DNA from: Actinomycetaceae bacterium
GTDB lineage: Bacteria; Actinomycetota; Actinomycetes; Actinomycetales; Actinomycetaceae
Reading direction: 5' to 3'
Length of the DNA: 64,000 bases
NCBI GenBank assembly: GCA_030532515.1
Contig: JAUNKY010000007.1
Location: forward strand, 22,191 to 86,190
Shown here: positions 28,701-36,580 of the stretch, one piece after another
Layout of the letters: each line of letters opens with the position of its first letter
Numbering within the stretch: the stretch's first letter is position 1
The notes under the pieces: generated by a model
What the model was told of the DNA's origin: nothing
Seen by the model: only the letters and a program-made list of their open reading frames with translations
The model's database searches: none
Translations under genes and position numbers: made by a program

Positions 28701-30270
28701 ACAAAACGATCAGAGCATCGTCTATGACGAGGTTCCGGTAGTAGAAACCATTGTGGTCGCTGCGCACCCAACTGACGCTACTAAGTTCGTGGTTTCTTCA
28801 ACTTACCAAAAGGGCACTGCCGCAACCGATACTCCAAAGTTCACGAATACCAAGAAACCAGTTGCCCCTGTGGTGACTTATCGGGAAACGACTGAACAAG
28901 TTGTGATCGAAATTGAAGAAGAGATCATCAAAGATCCTGAACTGTATGAAAATGTAGTTCGCACTGACGCAGTGGGAGAAACCGGTCTGCGAGAAATCAC
29001 CAAACGCCAACGTCTGGAAGACGGTAAGCCAGTAGGCGAACCGGAAATTATCAAGGACGTTGTCGTAAGGGAAATGAAGAAGAAGGTTATTCGCCAGGGA
29101 ACTAAGCCTCTGGAGAAGTACCGCTGGGAATTGCCGATCACCGTGCAGGTTAAGCTCACTGAAAACGACCAGCCCAAGGCTTTCGCCGCGGGAGATTTCC
29201 AGGTGAACGTAGTGGCGGCTGATTCTAACCCAGCAGCGGTTGAGAACTTGCCAACTGGTCCAGTTTCTGTGGCTGCTGACGGTTCGGTAAATCTGGGTAC
29301 CTGGGCTTTCTTCAAGGCCGGTGACTACTCTTTCACTCTGACTCAGACGGTGGTTAATTCGGCGAATACGCTTCACGATGGCAAGCCGATTGTGGTGAAA
29401 ATTCGCGTTGAACGCCCAGCAACTGCCCCACAGGGGAGCCAGCCGGGTGCGGATGGTTTCATCGTGGTTGCCCCAACGATTACTTTCGAAAAGGAAGGTC
29501 AGCCACTTACCGAGCTGACTTTCGAAAACCAATACAATGCTCCGAAGCCAGTGGAAACCTATGAGGACACGGTTGAGGAAGTGGCAATTGAGGTAACTAC
29601 CGTAGAAGAAATTGATCCTGAGGCTTATGTGGGCACTGAGGTTGTGGTTTCTGCTGGTAAGCCGGGGGTAATGACGATTACTAAGCGTCAGCGACTTTTG
29701 GATGGTAAACCAGTAGGCGAACCAGAAGTTGTTTCACGCGTGGAAACTGTAAAGATGGAGCCTCGCGTAGTTCGCAAGGGAACCAAGCCTCGCCCGGTAG
29801 TCGCTGAAAAGGTGACCGTTGAGGTGAAGCCGATTCCAATTGAAACTGTGGTGCGTGAAGACAATACGTTGGATTTGGGAATCATTGAGATTATTTCCGA
29901 GGGCGCCGAAGGAACTTTGGAGATTAAGACCGTGCAACCAACTGTTGACGGTGTTCCGCAGGGGAATCCAACGGTTACTGAAACAGTTTTGAAGCCAATG
30001 GAACCAAAGGTTGTCCGTAAGGGAACTAAGCCTATCCGCAAGGTAGGTGAAGCTTTGATCATCGATCTGCCAAACCTGGAAATTCCTGAGGTAACCACTC
30101 CACAGGCGCCAAAGCCAACGGTGGAGGTTTCGCCAAAGGTTCAGGTTGTGCAGCCACGGCCAACCTTGCCAGCTACCGGTAGCACTGCCGGGTGGCTGGT
30201 GGCCGCCACTGTGCTACTGGCGTTGCTGGGGGCTGCGGGGATTGTTCTTTCTAAGCGCGGAAAGAAATAG
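25735..30270 (+). CDS. LPATG-anchored ZmpA/M26-like metalloprotease with pilin-linker and G5 domains
   Basis: A 1511-aa cell-wall protein. A signal peptide (about 1-36) precedes a catalytic region (about 60-765) with zinc motif HELTHMY (HExxH, His at about residue 428), then GRRATLKVEDYARGLLE, where the Glu is the likely third ligand. This is the layout of ZmpA/ZmpB/M26 streptococcal endopeptidases. Then come a pilin-linker domain (about 770-865), a second (915-1040), a G5 (1046-1125), a third linker (1126-1270) and two G5 domains (1272-1433). LPATG at 30166-30180, a membrane helix and KRGKK end it. GTG 25735 follows TTAAAGGAACG. Substrate unknown; IgA or mucin-type host proteins are guesses from the family. 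Confidence 0.85.
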   Translation: MRLLPSRFMLSLKTLLATVISVLLVATLTSQAAQATDATSNAEAQQMWQQIADDYRGVTYLDLIRFKYPQPGASDSLTARSALRQEGVASPTQDQVKEKAQQLKGLELSLEPTFNEVKAELDTLMPYLLVADNYPAGAVEFLRNNKQSILLGLTYMKHYYSFKIGEKPFFSWMVENKGDYNLETISLMGFFEEIGRRPSVSLYRGRLADRFYNDYLRTYLRKANLGELISAERKLRTGETTSDEEWFLSQVKAHVLDLGRTHRLYSKLTDNTDRGVVTRSQLLTLLALKEPSVYVLNTDWTIHYGLTSLYGGADNPQFLQKLSATGKEQIAHYDFWSRIHAPNVSLHDRPYVMVVDAMLRSKQFGERARERWSPWYGQNVEPGVRDFFLTSDLYAITFTNAQAAAEGEVIRYYMQEALGQPGVATYSHELTHMYDKTTYFDGHGRRATLKVEDYARGLLETENNTQPVDGGQALHGPIFNLNTAFELGQKRLQNQSPTRFQTPDDIGEYMRGFFDVVYSLDAMEAEAILELGNADKALMLNKVSVALDPNEKPLRGANTVYSKDVFERISEAEAANLQSLDNLVDQNIVSSRLLPKGTANSATEAKVNTYIVVPIFEPAYAGLNSPTGATGGFLFRRYAHELLGEFGWRDGFVPYVSDKHGNENGALNAILAQYNGSMAEFKKAMFKRRTDKYDLMKPAGGYENADQMKAAMKTAVAADLATIKNGIAHPIPYTDRSVRAKEIHNLKKKILQDYLVSTSDFRTSIYKEDYSWEAPLTAQVTLQERTQTVAFQPGDFKLRVVANQANPAKVTQVASSEISVPADGRVDLTKWVFPKAGTYRFTVEQVAGTNPAIEYDTQAVEITVVAAEPAQTPQNPTRDAGGAVVLQVKPTFTKAGQTVNEISFANQVKPRSATYRPAGIPVELKQGDQDVAFFDADFAVRVTLGDDAPAAGMTGLTTEEYGNSGKQFVVGELTFTKPGTYKLTYTQVPQNDQSIVYDEVPVVETIVVAAHPTDATKFVVSSTYQKGTAATDTPKFTNTKKPVAPVVTYRETTEQVVIEIEEEIIKDPELYENVVRTDAVGETGLREITKRQRLEDGKPVGEPEIIKDVVVREMKKKVIRQGTKPLEKYRWELPITVQVKLTENDQPKAFAAGDFQVNVVAADSNPAAVENLPTGPVSVAADGSVNLGTWAFFKAGDYSFTLTQTVVNSANTLHDGKPIVVKIRVERPATAPQGSQPGADGFIVVAPTITFEKEGQPLTELTFENQYNAPKPVETYEDTVEEVAIEVTTVEEIDPEAYVGTEVVVSAGKPGVMTITKRQRLLDGKPVGEPEVVSRVETVKMEPRVVRKGTKPRPVVAEKVTVEVKPIPIETVVREDNTLDLGIIEIISEGAEGTLEIKTVQPTVDGVPQGNPTVTETVLKPMEPKVVRKGTKPIRKVGEALIIDLPNLEIPEVTTPQAPKPTVEVSPKVQVVQPRPTLPATGSTAGWLVAATVLLALLGAAGIVLSKRGKK

Positions 30271-30290
30271 GGCCTTTAGGTAGCTGAACT

Positions 30291-30336
30291 AAGCCGTCCG
30301 GTTAAGATTGAAATCTTAACCGGACGGCTTGTTTTA
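30291..30336 (+). terminator. Terminator after the metalloprotease gene
   Basis: AAGCCGTCCGGTTAAGATT (30291-30309) and its perfect complement (30312-30330) form a 19-bp stem, followed by GTTTTA. Confidence 0.88.
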
Positions 30337-30659
30337 TGCACAAAACCGCGTTGTCTGATGTGTTAACGTATTTGGTGCGCTTGATGACAATGCTTGTATG
30401 GCGAATTGCTTCATCAAGATGGGTGTAAGCAATTGGTGACTGACAGAAGTCGATGGTTTTGCTTGCGATAGGCGGGGAGTGGTTGGGGTGAGTCGAAAAG
30501 CAAAAGTGCTCCAATGTAACGCCGGTTATCTTCCTCGTATATAAAACTAGGGAATTTCCTAATGCTAGTTTGCTCACTTTTGTGATTGGTGCAGAGCGGC
30601 AGTGCGGATGCTGAAAAGATTAAGACTGTGCTGATTTTTGCTTTGGCGAGGATGTTTTA
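30337..30659. other. Intergenic stretch without recognised genes
   Basis: About 320 bp between the terminator and a possible small gene. A minus-strand frame (91 codons over 30302-30577) is open, but it runs through the terminator, has no ribosome-binding site and shows no family resemblance I recognise. No dispersed repeat or octamer is present. Confidence 0.5.
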
Positions 30660-30833
30660 ATGGAGTTAGAAACTCGGCTAGATACCATGGGTAGTTTATT
30701 TACAGAATTGATGTCTAGCGTAAATTACTTCAGTTATCCAGTAAAAAAGATATTTGAATTTTATGGAAAAAGTTCTGCCGAATGGAAAGGCGCAATAATT
30801 AACCAACTACGGCTGAATGGCAAAGACCTTTAA
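30660..30833 (+). CDS. Possible small protein, 57 aa
   Basis: ATG 30660 to TAA 30831-30833 encodes 57 residues beginning MELETRLDTMGSLFTELMSS and ending in RLNGKDL. A GCGAGGATG stretch 8 nt upstream could be a ribosome-binding site. The protein looks soluble, with no signal peptide or membrane helix. It lies between the metalloprotease terminator and the SdrD-like gene, about 105 nt before the latter. I do not recognise a family. The region is more A/T-rich than its neighbours. It may be a chance frame. Confidence 0.35.
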   Translation: MELETRLDTMGSLFTELMSSVNYFSYPVKKIFEFYGKSSAEWKGAIINQLRLNGKDL

Positions 30834-30937
30834 ACTCCTTGTCAAAACTATTGCGTCAGAGTTGTAATAGCGGTAGCATTTAGGAGATTCTATCCACAAC
30901 TATGCCTTCTGGGTATACAAACTAGGAAGAAAGCAAG

Positions 30938-33900
30938 ATGGTTAAGCATGCAAAAAGGGCTGCGGAACCTGCTAAAGCGCGTCTAAAGCGCATTAAGCAA
31001 GGGGCAGCAGTGCTGGTATCTGCAATGGTCTTGGCGCTGATTGCTCCATTTGTGGGAGTCACTCCTGCAACGGCAGCTATCAACCCGCAGATCGTAGTCT
31101 CTGACATCTCACTGGTTAAAGTTGAAAACGCGTCTGGTGGACAACAGTACCCAGGACGCCAAATCTACCGCTGGGATTTCGCCAAACTGAGCTTCAAATG
31201 GAACGCCACCCAAGCGAATCCAGCACTAAAGAACGGTGACAGCTTCACCGTTGAACTACCCTCGGCATTGCACTTGGTGGAATCAACTCGCCCAGTGAAT
31301 ATCACCATGGGATCTGATCCAACTGTCTACGGTACCTGTGAGCGGGCAGAAACCCTGTTGACCTGTACCTTCAACGACAAAGTTGACGAACGAGTTGCTG
31401 CTGGATTCAGCGCCTTCCAAGGCGACGGTGAAGTAATCGTTCAGGCTTTCGAAGTCACTGACGCTAATACAGTTCCAATTAAGATCAACAACGCTGATAC
31501 TAAGACAATCGATCTGCCTGGCAACACTCCAATCCAAGATCGCCCACAGGTCTACGAACCAACCGCCGCTTTGGATAAGAGCTCCTATTCTATTAACGGT
31601 AAGTCAACCGAAATTCTCTGGCAGATTAAGATCGGCACCCAGCGTCTGGCTGAAGCCTACCAAAATGCCGGTGTACAAAAGCCTTTCGACGGTAACACCG
31701 TCCACACCTTTGAACTAACCGACATGCTGGGCCCAGGTCAGATCTTCTCTAGCCTGGCGGACTTCAAGTTACAGCGCTGGCAGGGTGTGGGAGACACCTC
31801 TCAAGCTGACATCGGCCAGAACCAAGGCGTAGTTGCTACCGGTGACGGTCAAGGAGACCGTTTTAAGGTCACGGTAAATCTGGAACAGCCAACGGTAAAT
31901 GGCACTAAGGCCAATATTCGTATCACTGGTCCATTTGAACCAAATACCAACTACATTCTGCACTACAAGTCCAAGCCAGCTGATGGTGCGGGCACACCAG
32001 GAATGGTGAAGCCAGGCTTCGAATACACGAACCGAATTGCAGGAACCTTAGAAGGCGTCCAGCTGGACAACGAACACACCATTTCTTACACCGATGCTTC
32101 CATCGTTACCATTCAGATGGAACAAGGTTTTGGTAGCTTCGCAGTGGCAAAAACTGTTGCCGGACCAAAAGCTTTTGAAATTCCAGCTGACACGAAGTTC
32201 CCAGTGAACTTCACCTGGACTTTGCCACGTGGCCTAACCGTAGATAATTACGGAAACTGGCAGGCGCCTGGACAGGTAAACAACACTAAGACCGGTGGTA
32301 CTGCCAGCCTAGAAGTAACTGCTGGTAACACCACCGCTTTCCGCGGTACCTTCCCTGAAGGAACCGTAATTACTCTCTCTGAAGACCTCTCTAAAGTAAA
32401 TGCTCCTGCAGACACTGCCTGGAATACTCCAGTATTTATGGTAGGCGGACAGCAAACCAACACTTTCACGGTAGAGAACCAGAAGGTTACCATCGCAACC
32501 CTCAGCAACAGCTTGAAGACTGCAGAACGTCCCCGCGTCTCGGTAGGTGACTACGTTTGGAAGGACGTAAACCGCGATGGGCTGCAAGACAAGACTGACG
32601 TACCGCTGCAGGGAGTTGAACTAACTATCTCCCGCACTGACGACCAGCCTGTGCTGAAGTATGATGGCACTCCTTACACTGTAACGACTACCACCAGTGA
32701 TACTGGTGCCTACCTCTTCAAGGATCTGCAAGTACTGCCACAGGGCATTAAGTACAAAGTCACCGTGACCAACGGTGTCCCAGCGGGGCTTTTACCAACC
32801 ACTGCCGGAGCAAATAACGGTGCCGCAGATAACGACTCTTCAACCGGCTTTGCGATTGCCCGTGAATTACCTGCAAACGGTGATTCCGACATGACCTTAG
32901 ACTTCGGCTACGTAGAACCTCAAAAGGTTTCCGTGGGCGATAAGGTCTGGGAAGATACCAACAAGGACGGTCGTCAAGATAACGGTGAACCCGGTATTGA
33001 CGGTGTCACCTTGACCATTTCTCGTACTGATGGTCAGCCAGTTAAGAAGTTTGACGGCACCGACTACACTACGACTACTAAGACTGAAAATGGCGGCGTA
33101 TACAACTTCACTGACCTGCAGGCTCTGCCTACTGGTACTCAGTACGTTGTAACTGTCACTAACCCAGCTGGATACCAGCCAACTAAGGAAAACCAAGGTG
33201 ACAAGGCAGGGGACTCCTCAACTGGTTCCGCTACCTCTACTGATCTGCCTAACAATGGCGATAACGACCCAACTTTGGACTTCGGTTTCATCCGTCCAAA
33301 GGTGTCCGTTGGTGACTATGTTTGGGTAGATAAGAACGACAACGGTCTGCAAGACGATGGCGCCGACTCTGGCATTGCCGGAATCGCACTGCAAATCACC
33401 GGCCCAGACGGATTCACCCCACGTGAAACCACTACCGGCCCAGACGGAAAGTACCTCTTTAGCGACCTACCAGCTTTAACTGCCGGTCAAAAGTACACCG
33501 TAACCATCATCGACAATGCTGATAATCGTGCCAAACTGGCCGCTTACAACCCAGCTAAGGAAAACCAGGGCAACGATCGTAAACTGGATTCCTCTACTAA
33601 CACCACCGATACCATCGCTGAACTGGCTATCGACGGAGCAGAAGATCTTTCGCTGGACTTCGGTTTCGTTAAGAAGCCTGCTGTTTCTGTGGGTGATTAT
33701 GTGTGGCATGATGTGAACCGTGATGGTTTGCAAGATGCTACTGATGTGCCTTTGCAGGATGTGGTTCTGACTATTTCTCGTACTGATGGTCAGCCGGTTT
33801 TGAAGTATGACGGTACTGCGTACACCACGACTACTAAGACCGATAAGGATGGTAAGTACCTGTTTGAGAACTTGCAGGTGCTGCCTGATGGTGTGATGTA

Positions 33901-35311
33901 CAAGGTTGAAGTTACTTCTGGTGTTCCTGCTGATTTGGTTCCAACCACTGCGGGTGTTGGTGATGATCGTGGTAAGGATTCCTCTACTGCGTCTGCTACT
34001 GCTGTGGCTTTGCCTAAGGATGGGGATAAGGACCTCACCCTAGACTTCGGTTTTGCGTCTCCACGTGTTTCTGTAGGTGACCGCGTTTGGTTCGATGAGA
34101 ACAAGAATGGTCTGCAAGACGATGGTGAACCAGGTATTGCGGATGTTACTTTGACTGTTTCTCGTACCGACGGTAAGCCAGTTATGAAGTTTGACGGTAC
34201 CGACTACACTACGACTACCAAGACTAACCAGGATGGTATGTACGGGTTCGCTGACCTGCAGGTACTACCTGATGGGGTAATGTACGTCGTTACCGTAACT
34301 GATCCTGCTGGCTACCAGGCTACTGTTGCTGAAACTGGCGATGATCGGGCTAAGGACTCTTCTGCTGGTAAGGCAACTGCTGTGGCTTTGCCTAAGGATG
34401 GGGATAAGGACCTCACCCTAGACTTTGGTTACATTAAGCCTGCTGTTTCTGTGGGTGATTATGTGTGGCATGATGTGAACCGTGATGGTTTGCAAGATGC
34501 TACTGATGTGCCTTTGCAGGATGTGGTTCTGACTATTTCTCGTACTGATGGTCAGCCGGTTTTGAAGTATGACGGTACTGCGTACACCACGACTACTAAG
34601 ACCGATAAGGATGGTAAGTACCTGTTTGAGAACTTGCAGGTGCTGCCTGATGGTGTGATGTACAAGGTTGAAGTTACTTCTGGTGTTCCTGCTGATTTGG
34701 TTCCAACCACTGCGGGTGTTGGTGATGATCGTGGTAAGGATTCCTCTACTGCGTCTGCTACTGCTGTGGCTTTGCCTAAGGATGGGGATAAGGACCTCAC
34801 CCTAGACTTCGGATACATCAACCCACAAGTATCCGTAGGCGACAAGGTCTGGGAAGACCTCAACCGCAACGGCATCCAGGACAAGGGCGAACCAGGCATC
34901 CCCGGAGTCACCCTAACCCTGCACCACGCAGATGGCACCCCAGTTAAGGGCGAAAACGGTGAACCAATGAAGACCGTTACCGACAAGGACGGCATCTACA
35001 ACTTCACCGAACTACCAGTACCTGCAGACGGCAAGTACATCGTTAAGGTAGAAGCTCCAAAGGGTTACACCCCAACCACCCCAGGAGCTGGCGATGACCG
35101 GGCGAAAGACTCTTCCACCGGATCCGCCGAATCTACCCCACTCACCAAGAATGGCGATCACGATCCAACCCTGGACTTCGGTTTCGTCAAGAAGGTAATC
35201 ACCCCACCAAACTTGCCAAACACCGGCGCTAACGTAGCAGTGTTCAGCGCACTAGCATTGGCACTATTTGGCCTTGGGGTAGTCCTGGTACAACGTCGCA
35301 AGACCAACTAA
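30938..35311 (+). CDS. LPNTG-anchored adhesin with seven SdrD-B repeats
   Basis: A 1457-aa wall-anchored surface protein. A long YSIRK-less signal region (about 1-47, VSAMVLALIAPFVGVTPATAA) precedes two Ig-like adhesin domains (about 50-390) and a DUF5979-like domain (about 400-525, GFGSFAVAKTVAGPKAF). Then seven SdrD-B domains of about 125 residues start at nt 32530, 32926, 33298, 33677, 34057, 34439 and 34822. Each opens with VSVGDxVWxDxNxDGLQD, the calcium-binding loop, and ends xDLTLDFG. LPNTG is at 35213-35227, followed by a helix and QRRKTN. Likely host-ligand or collagen binding, as in Sdr/Cna proteins. Repeats 4 and 6 are identical at the DNA level (see findings). Ribosome-binding AGGAAGAAAG precedes the ATG. 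No sortase gene is in the window. Confidence 0.9.
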   Translation: MVKHAKRAAEPAKARLKRIKQGAAVLVSAMVLALIAPFVGVTPATAAINPQIVVSDISLVKVENASGGQQYPGRQIYRWDFAKLSFKWNATQANPALKNGDSFTVELPSALHLVESTRPVNITMGSDPTVYGTCERAETLLTCTFNDKVDERVAAGFSAFQGDGEVIVQAFEVTDANTVPIKINNADTKTIDLPGNTPIQDRPQVYEPTAALDKSSYSINGKSTEILWQIKIGTQRLAEAYQNAGVQKPFDGNTVHTFELTDMLGPGQIFSSLADFKLQRWQGVGDTSQADIGQNQGVVATGDGQGDRFKVTVNLEQPTVNGTKANIRITGPFEPNTNYILHYKSKPADGAGTPGMVKPGFEYTNRIAGTLEGVQLDNEHTISYTDASIVTIQMEQGFGSFAVAKTVAGPKAFEIPADTKFPVNFTWTLPRGLTVDNYGNWQAPGQVNNTKTGGTASLEVTAGNTTAFRGTFPEGTVITLSEDLSKVNAPADTAWNTPVFMVGGQQTNTFTVENQKVTIATLSNSLKTAERPRVSVGDYVWKDVNRDGLQDKTDVPLQGVELTISRTDDQPVLKYDGTPYTVTTTTSDTGAYLFKDLQVLPQGIKYKVTVTNGVPAGLLPTTAGANNGAADNDSSTGFAIARELPANGDSDMTLDFGYVEPQKVSVGDKVWEDTNKDGRQDNGEPGIDGVTLTISRTDGQPVKKFDGTDYTTTTKTENGGVYNFTDLQALPTGTQYVVTVTNPAGYQPTKENQGDKAGDSSTGSATSTDLPNNGDNDPTLDFGFIRPKVSVGDYVWVDKNDNGLQDDGADSGIAGIALQITGPDGFTPRETTTGPDGKYLFSDLPALTAGQKYTVTIIDNADNRAKLAAYNPAKENQGNDRKLDSSTNTTDTIAELAIDGAEDLSLDFGFVKKPAVSVGDYVWHDVNRDGLQDATDVPLQDVVLTISRTDGQPVLKYDGTAYTTTTKTDKDGKYLFENLQVLPDGVMYKVEVTSGVPADLVPTTAGVGDDRGKDSSTASATAVALPKDGDKDLTLDFGFASPRVSVGDRVWFDENKNGLQDDGEPGIADVTLTVSRTDGKPVMKFDGTDYTTTTKTNQDGMYGFADLQVLPDGVMYVVTVTDPAGYQATVAETGDDRAKDSSAGKATAVALPKDGDKDLTLDFGYIKPAVSVGDYVWHDVNRDGLQDATDVPLQDVVLTISRTDGQPVLKYDGTAYTTTTKTDKDGKYLFENLQVLPDGVMYKVEVTSGVPADLVPTTAGVGDDRGKDSSTASATAVALPKDGDKDLTLDFGYINPQVSVGDKVWEDLNRNGIQDKGEPGIPGVTLTLHHADGTPVKGENGEPMKTVTDKDGIYNFTELPVPADGKYIVKVEAPKGYTPTTPGAGDDRAKDSSTGSAESTPLTKNGDHDPTLDFGFVKKVITPPNLPNTGANVAVFSALALALFGLGVVLVQRRKTN
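33674..34812 (+). repeat. Exact 377-bp direct duplication within the SdrD-B region
   Basis: By letter-for-letter reading, 33674-34050 equals 34436-34812 with a period of 762 bp (254 codons). The copies are SdrD-B repeats 4 and 6. Part of the 3' edge (GCTGTGGCTTTGCCTAAGG and onward) also occurs in repeat 5 at about 34379. Confidence 0.9.
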
Positions 35312-35343
35312 GGAACTGCTGAACCAGGTTAAAAACCAAACCT

Positions 35344-35392
35344 AAAAGCTCCTTGCTGTGGAAAGAAGACTTCCACAGCAAGGAGCTTTTTA
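35344..35392 (+). terminator. Terminator after the SdrD-like gene
   Basis: AAAAGCTCCTTGCTGTGGAA (35344-35363) and its perfect complement (35371-35390) make a 20-bp stem with a 7-nt loop, ending in a T tract. Confidence 0.9.
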
Positions 35393-35541
35393 CATCTGGA
35401 AACCATCTAAACAAGCCCAGTTCGACTACTGGACAACCATCGCAAATGAGACCTAAATAACCTAACCTAGAAGAAGGTGGTCCAAAGACTGCTATTCACC
35501 ACAAACGTCCCCGCGTAAACCACGCCAATGAGGAGTAAATC

Positions 35542-35799
35542 ATGGGTCGTATCATCGTTGAAGTAATGCCAAAACCAGAAATCCTAGATCCCCAAGGCAA
35601 AGCCGTAATGGGAGTACTACCCCGTGTTGGCGCCACCGCCTTCACCAGCGTTCGCCAAGGCAAATGCTTCTACCTTGATGTCGAAGGCGCTGTTACCGAA
35701 GAACACTTGGAACAAGCACGCCACGCAGCCGAAGAACTATTAGCAAACCCCAACATCGAATCAGTCGTCCGCGTCGAAGTAGCGGAGGAAAACCAGTGA
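35542..35799 (+). CDS. purS: Phosphoribosylformylglycinamidine synthase, PurS subunit
   Basis: An 85-aa PurS, the small bridging subunit of the three-part FGAM synthase that makes FGAM from FGAR, glutamine and ATP. The sequence [21 protein letters not shown] and the C-terminal [15 protein letters not shown] are typical. AATGAGGAGTAAATC provides the ribosome-binding site. It overlaps purQ by 4 nt (GTGA), so subunit synthesis is coupled. Confidence 0.94.
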   Translation: MGRIIVEVMPKPEILDPQGKAVMGVLPRVGATAFTSVRQGKCFYLDVEGAVTEEHLEQARHAAEELLANPNIESVVRVEVAEENQ

Positions 35800-36491
35800 C
35801 CCGCGTAGGCGTAGTAACCTTCCCCGGCACCCTCGACGATCAAGACGCCTCCCGCGCCGTTCGCCTAGCCGGAGCTGAACCAGTGCAACTATGGCACAAA
35901 GACCGCGACCTACACCAAGTAGACGCAGTTGTCCTCGCCGGTGGCTTCTCATACGGAGACTACCTACGTTGCGGAGCCATCGCCCGCTTCGCCCCAGTCA
36001 TGGACTCCATCATCGCAGAAGCAGCCAAAGGTATGCCGATTCTTGGCATCTGCAACGGCTTCCAAATCCTCTGCGAAGCAAACCTCCTCCCCGGCGCACT
36101 CATCCGCAATAACCACCAAAAATTCATTTGCCGCGACCAAAAACTACGCGTTGAAAACAACCAAACCGCTTGGTCAAACCTCTTCCAAGTCGGCGACGAA
36201 ATCACCATCCCCCTAAAAAACGGCGAAGGCTGTTTCGTAGCTGAAGACGAACTCGTAACCCGTCTTGAAGGAGAAGGACAAGTAGTATTCCGCTACGTCG
36301 ACTTCAACCCCAACGGATCCCTTCGCGACATCGCAGGCATCTCAAACGCAGCTGGAAATGTAGTCGGACTCATGCCACACCCAGAACACGCTGTTGAAGC
36401 TGGTTTTGGCCCTCGTGAAGCCGATCAACCACACGGTGGAGTCGACGGTCTACAAATCTTCAAGTCCGCCCTCAACTCCCTCTTAGGCTGA
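35796..36491 (+). CDS. purQ: Phosphoribosylformylglycinamidine synthase, PurQ glutaminase subunit
   Basis: A 231-aa class I glutamine amidotransferase that supplies ammonia to PurL. The nucleophile cysteine is in GICNGFQIL (about residue 86), and the catalytic His-Glu pair is in MPHPEHAVE near the C-terminus. The GTG start overlaps the purS stop. purL follows 89 bp downstream, past a CGCCCTCG octamer (36523-36530). Confidence 0.95.
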   Translation: MTRVGVVTFPGTLDDQDASRAVRLAGAEPVQLWHKDRDLHQVDAVVLAGGFSYGDYLRCGAIARFAPVMDSIIAEAAKGMPILGICNGFQILCEANLLPGALIRNNHQKFICRDQKLRVENNQTAWSNLFQVGDEITIPLKNGEGCFVAEDELVTRLEGEGQVVFRYVDFNPNGSLRDIAGISNAAGNVVGLMPHPEHAVEAGFGPREADQPHGGVDGLQIFKSALNSLLG

Positions 36492-36580
36492 TACCTCAGC
36501 GCCTCACCAAAACCTTGACAGGCGCCCTCGGAAAAATAATCCAAGCGAACCAAGACCAACCTAAAAAATAAGGAAAAAAC

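Noticed and set aside
30302..30577. Minus-strand frame of 91 codons after the metalloprotease
   Set aside because: It runs into the terminator hairpin, has no ribosome-binding site and shows no recognisable domain; possible decayed remnant at most.
32530..35200. Tandem repeats considered as a CRISPR array
   Set aside because: The repeats are in-frame SdrD-B protein domains of about 380 bp, not short repeats with unique spacers. No cas genes are present.
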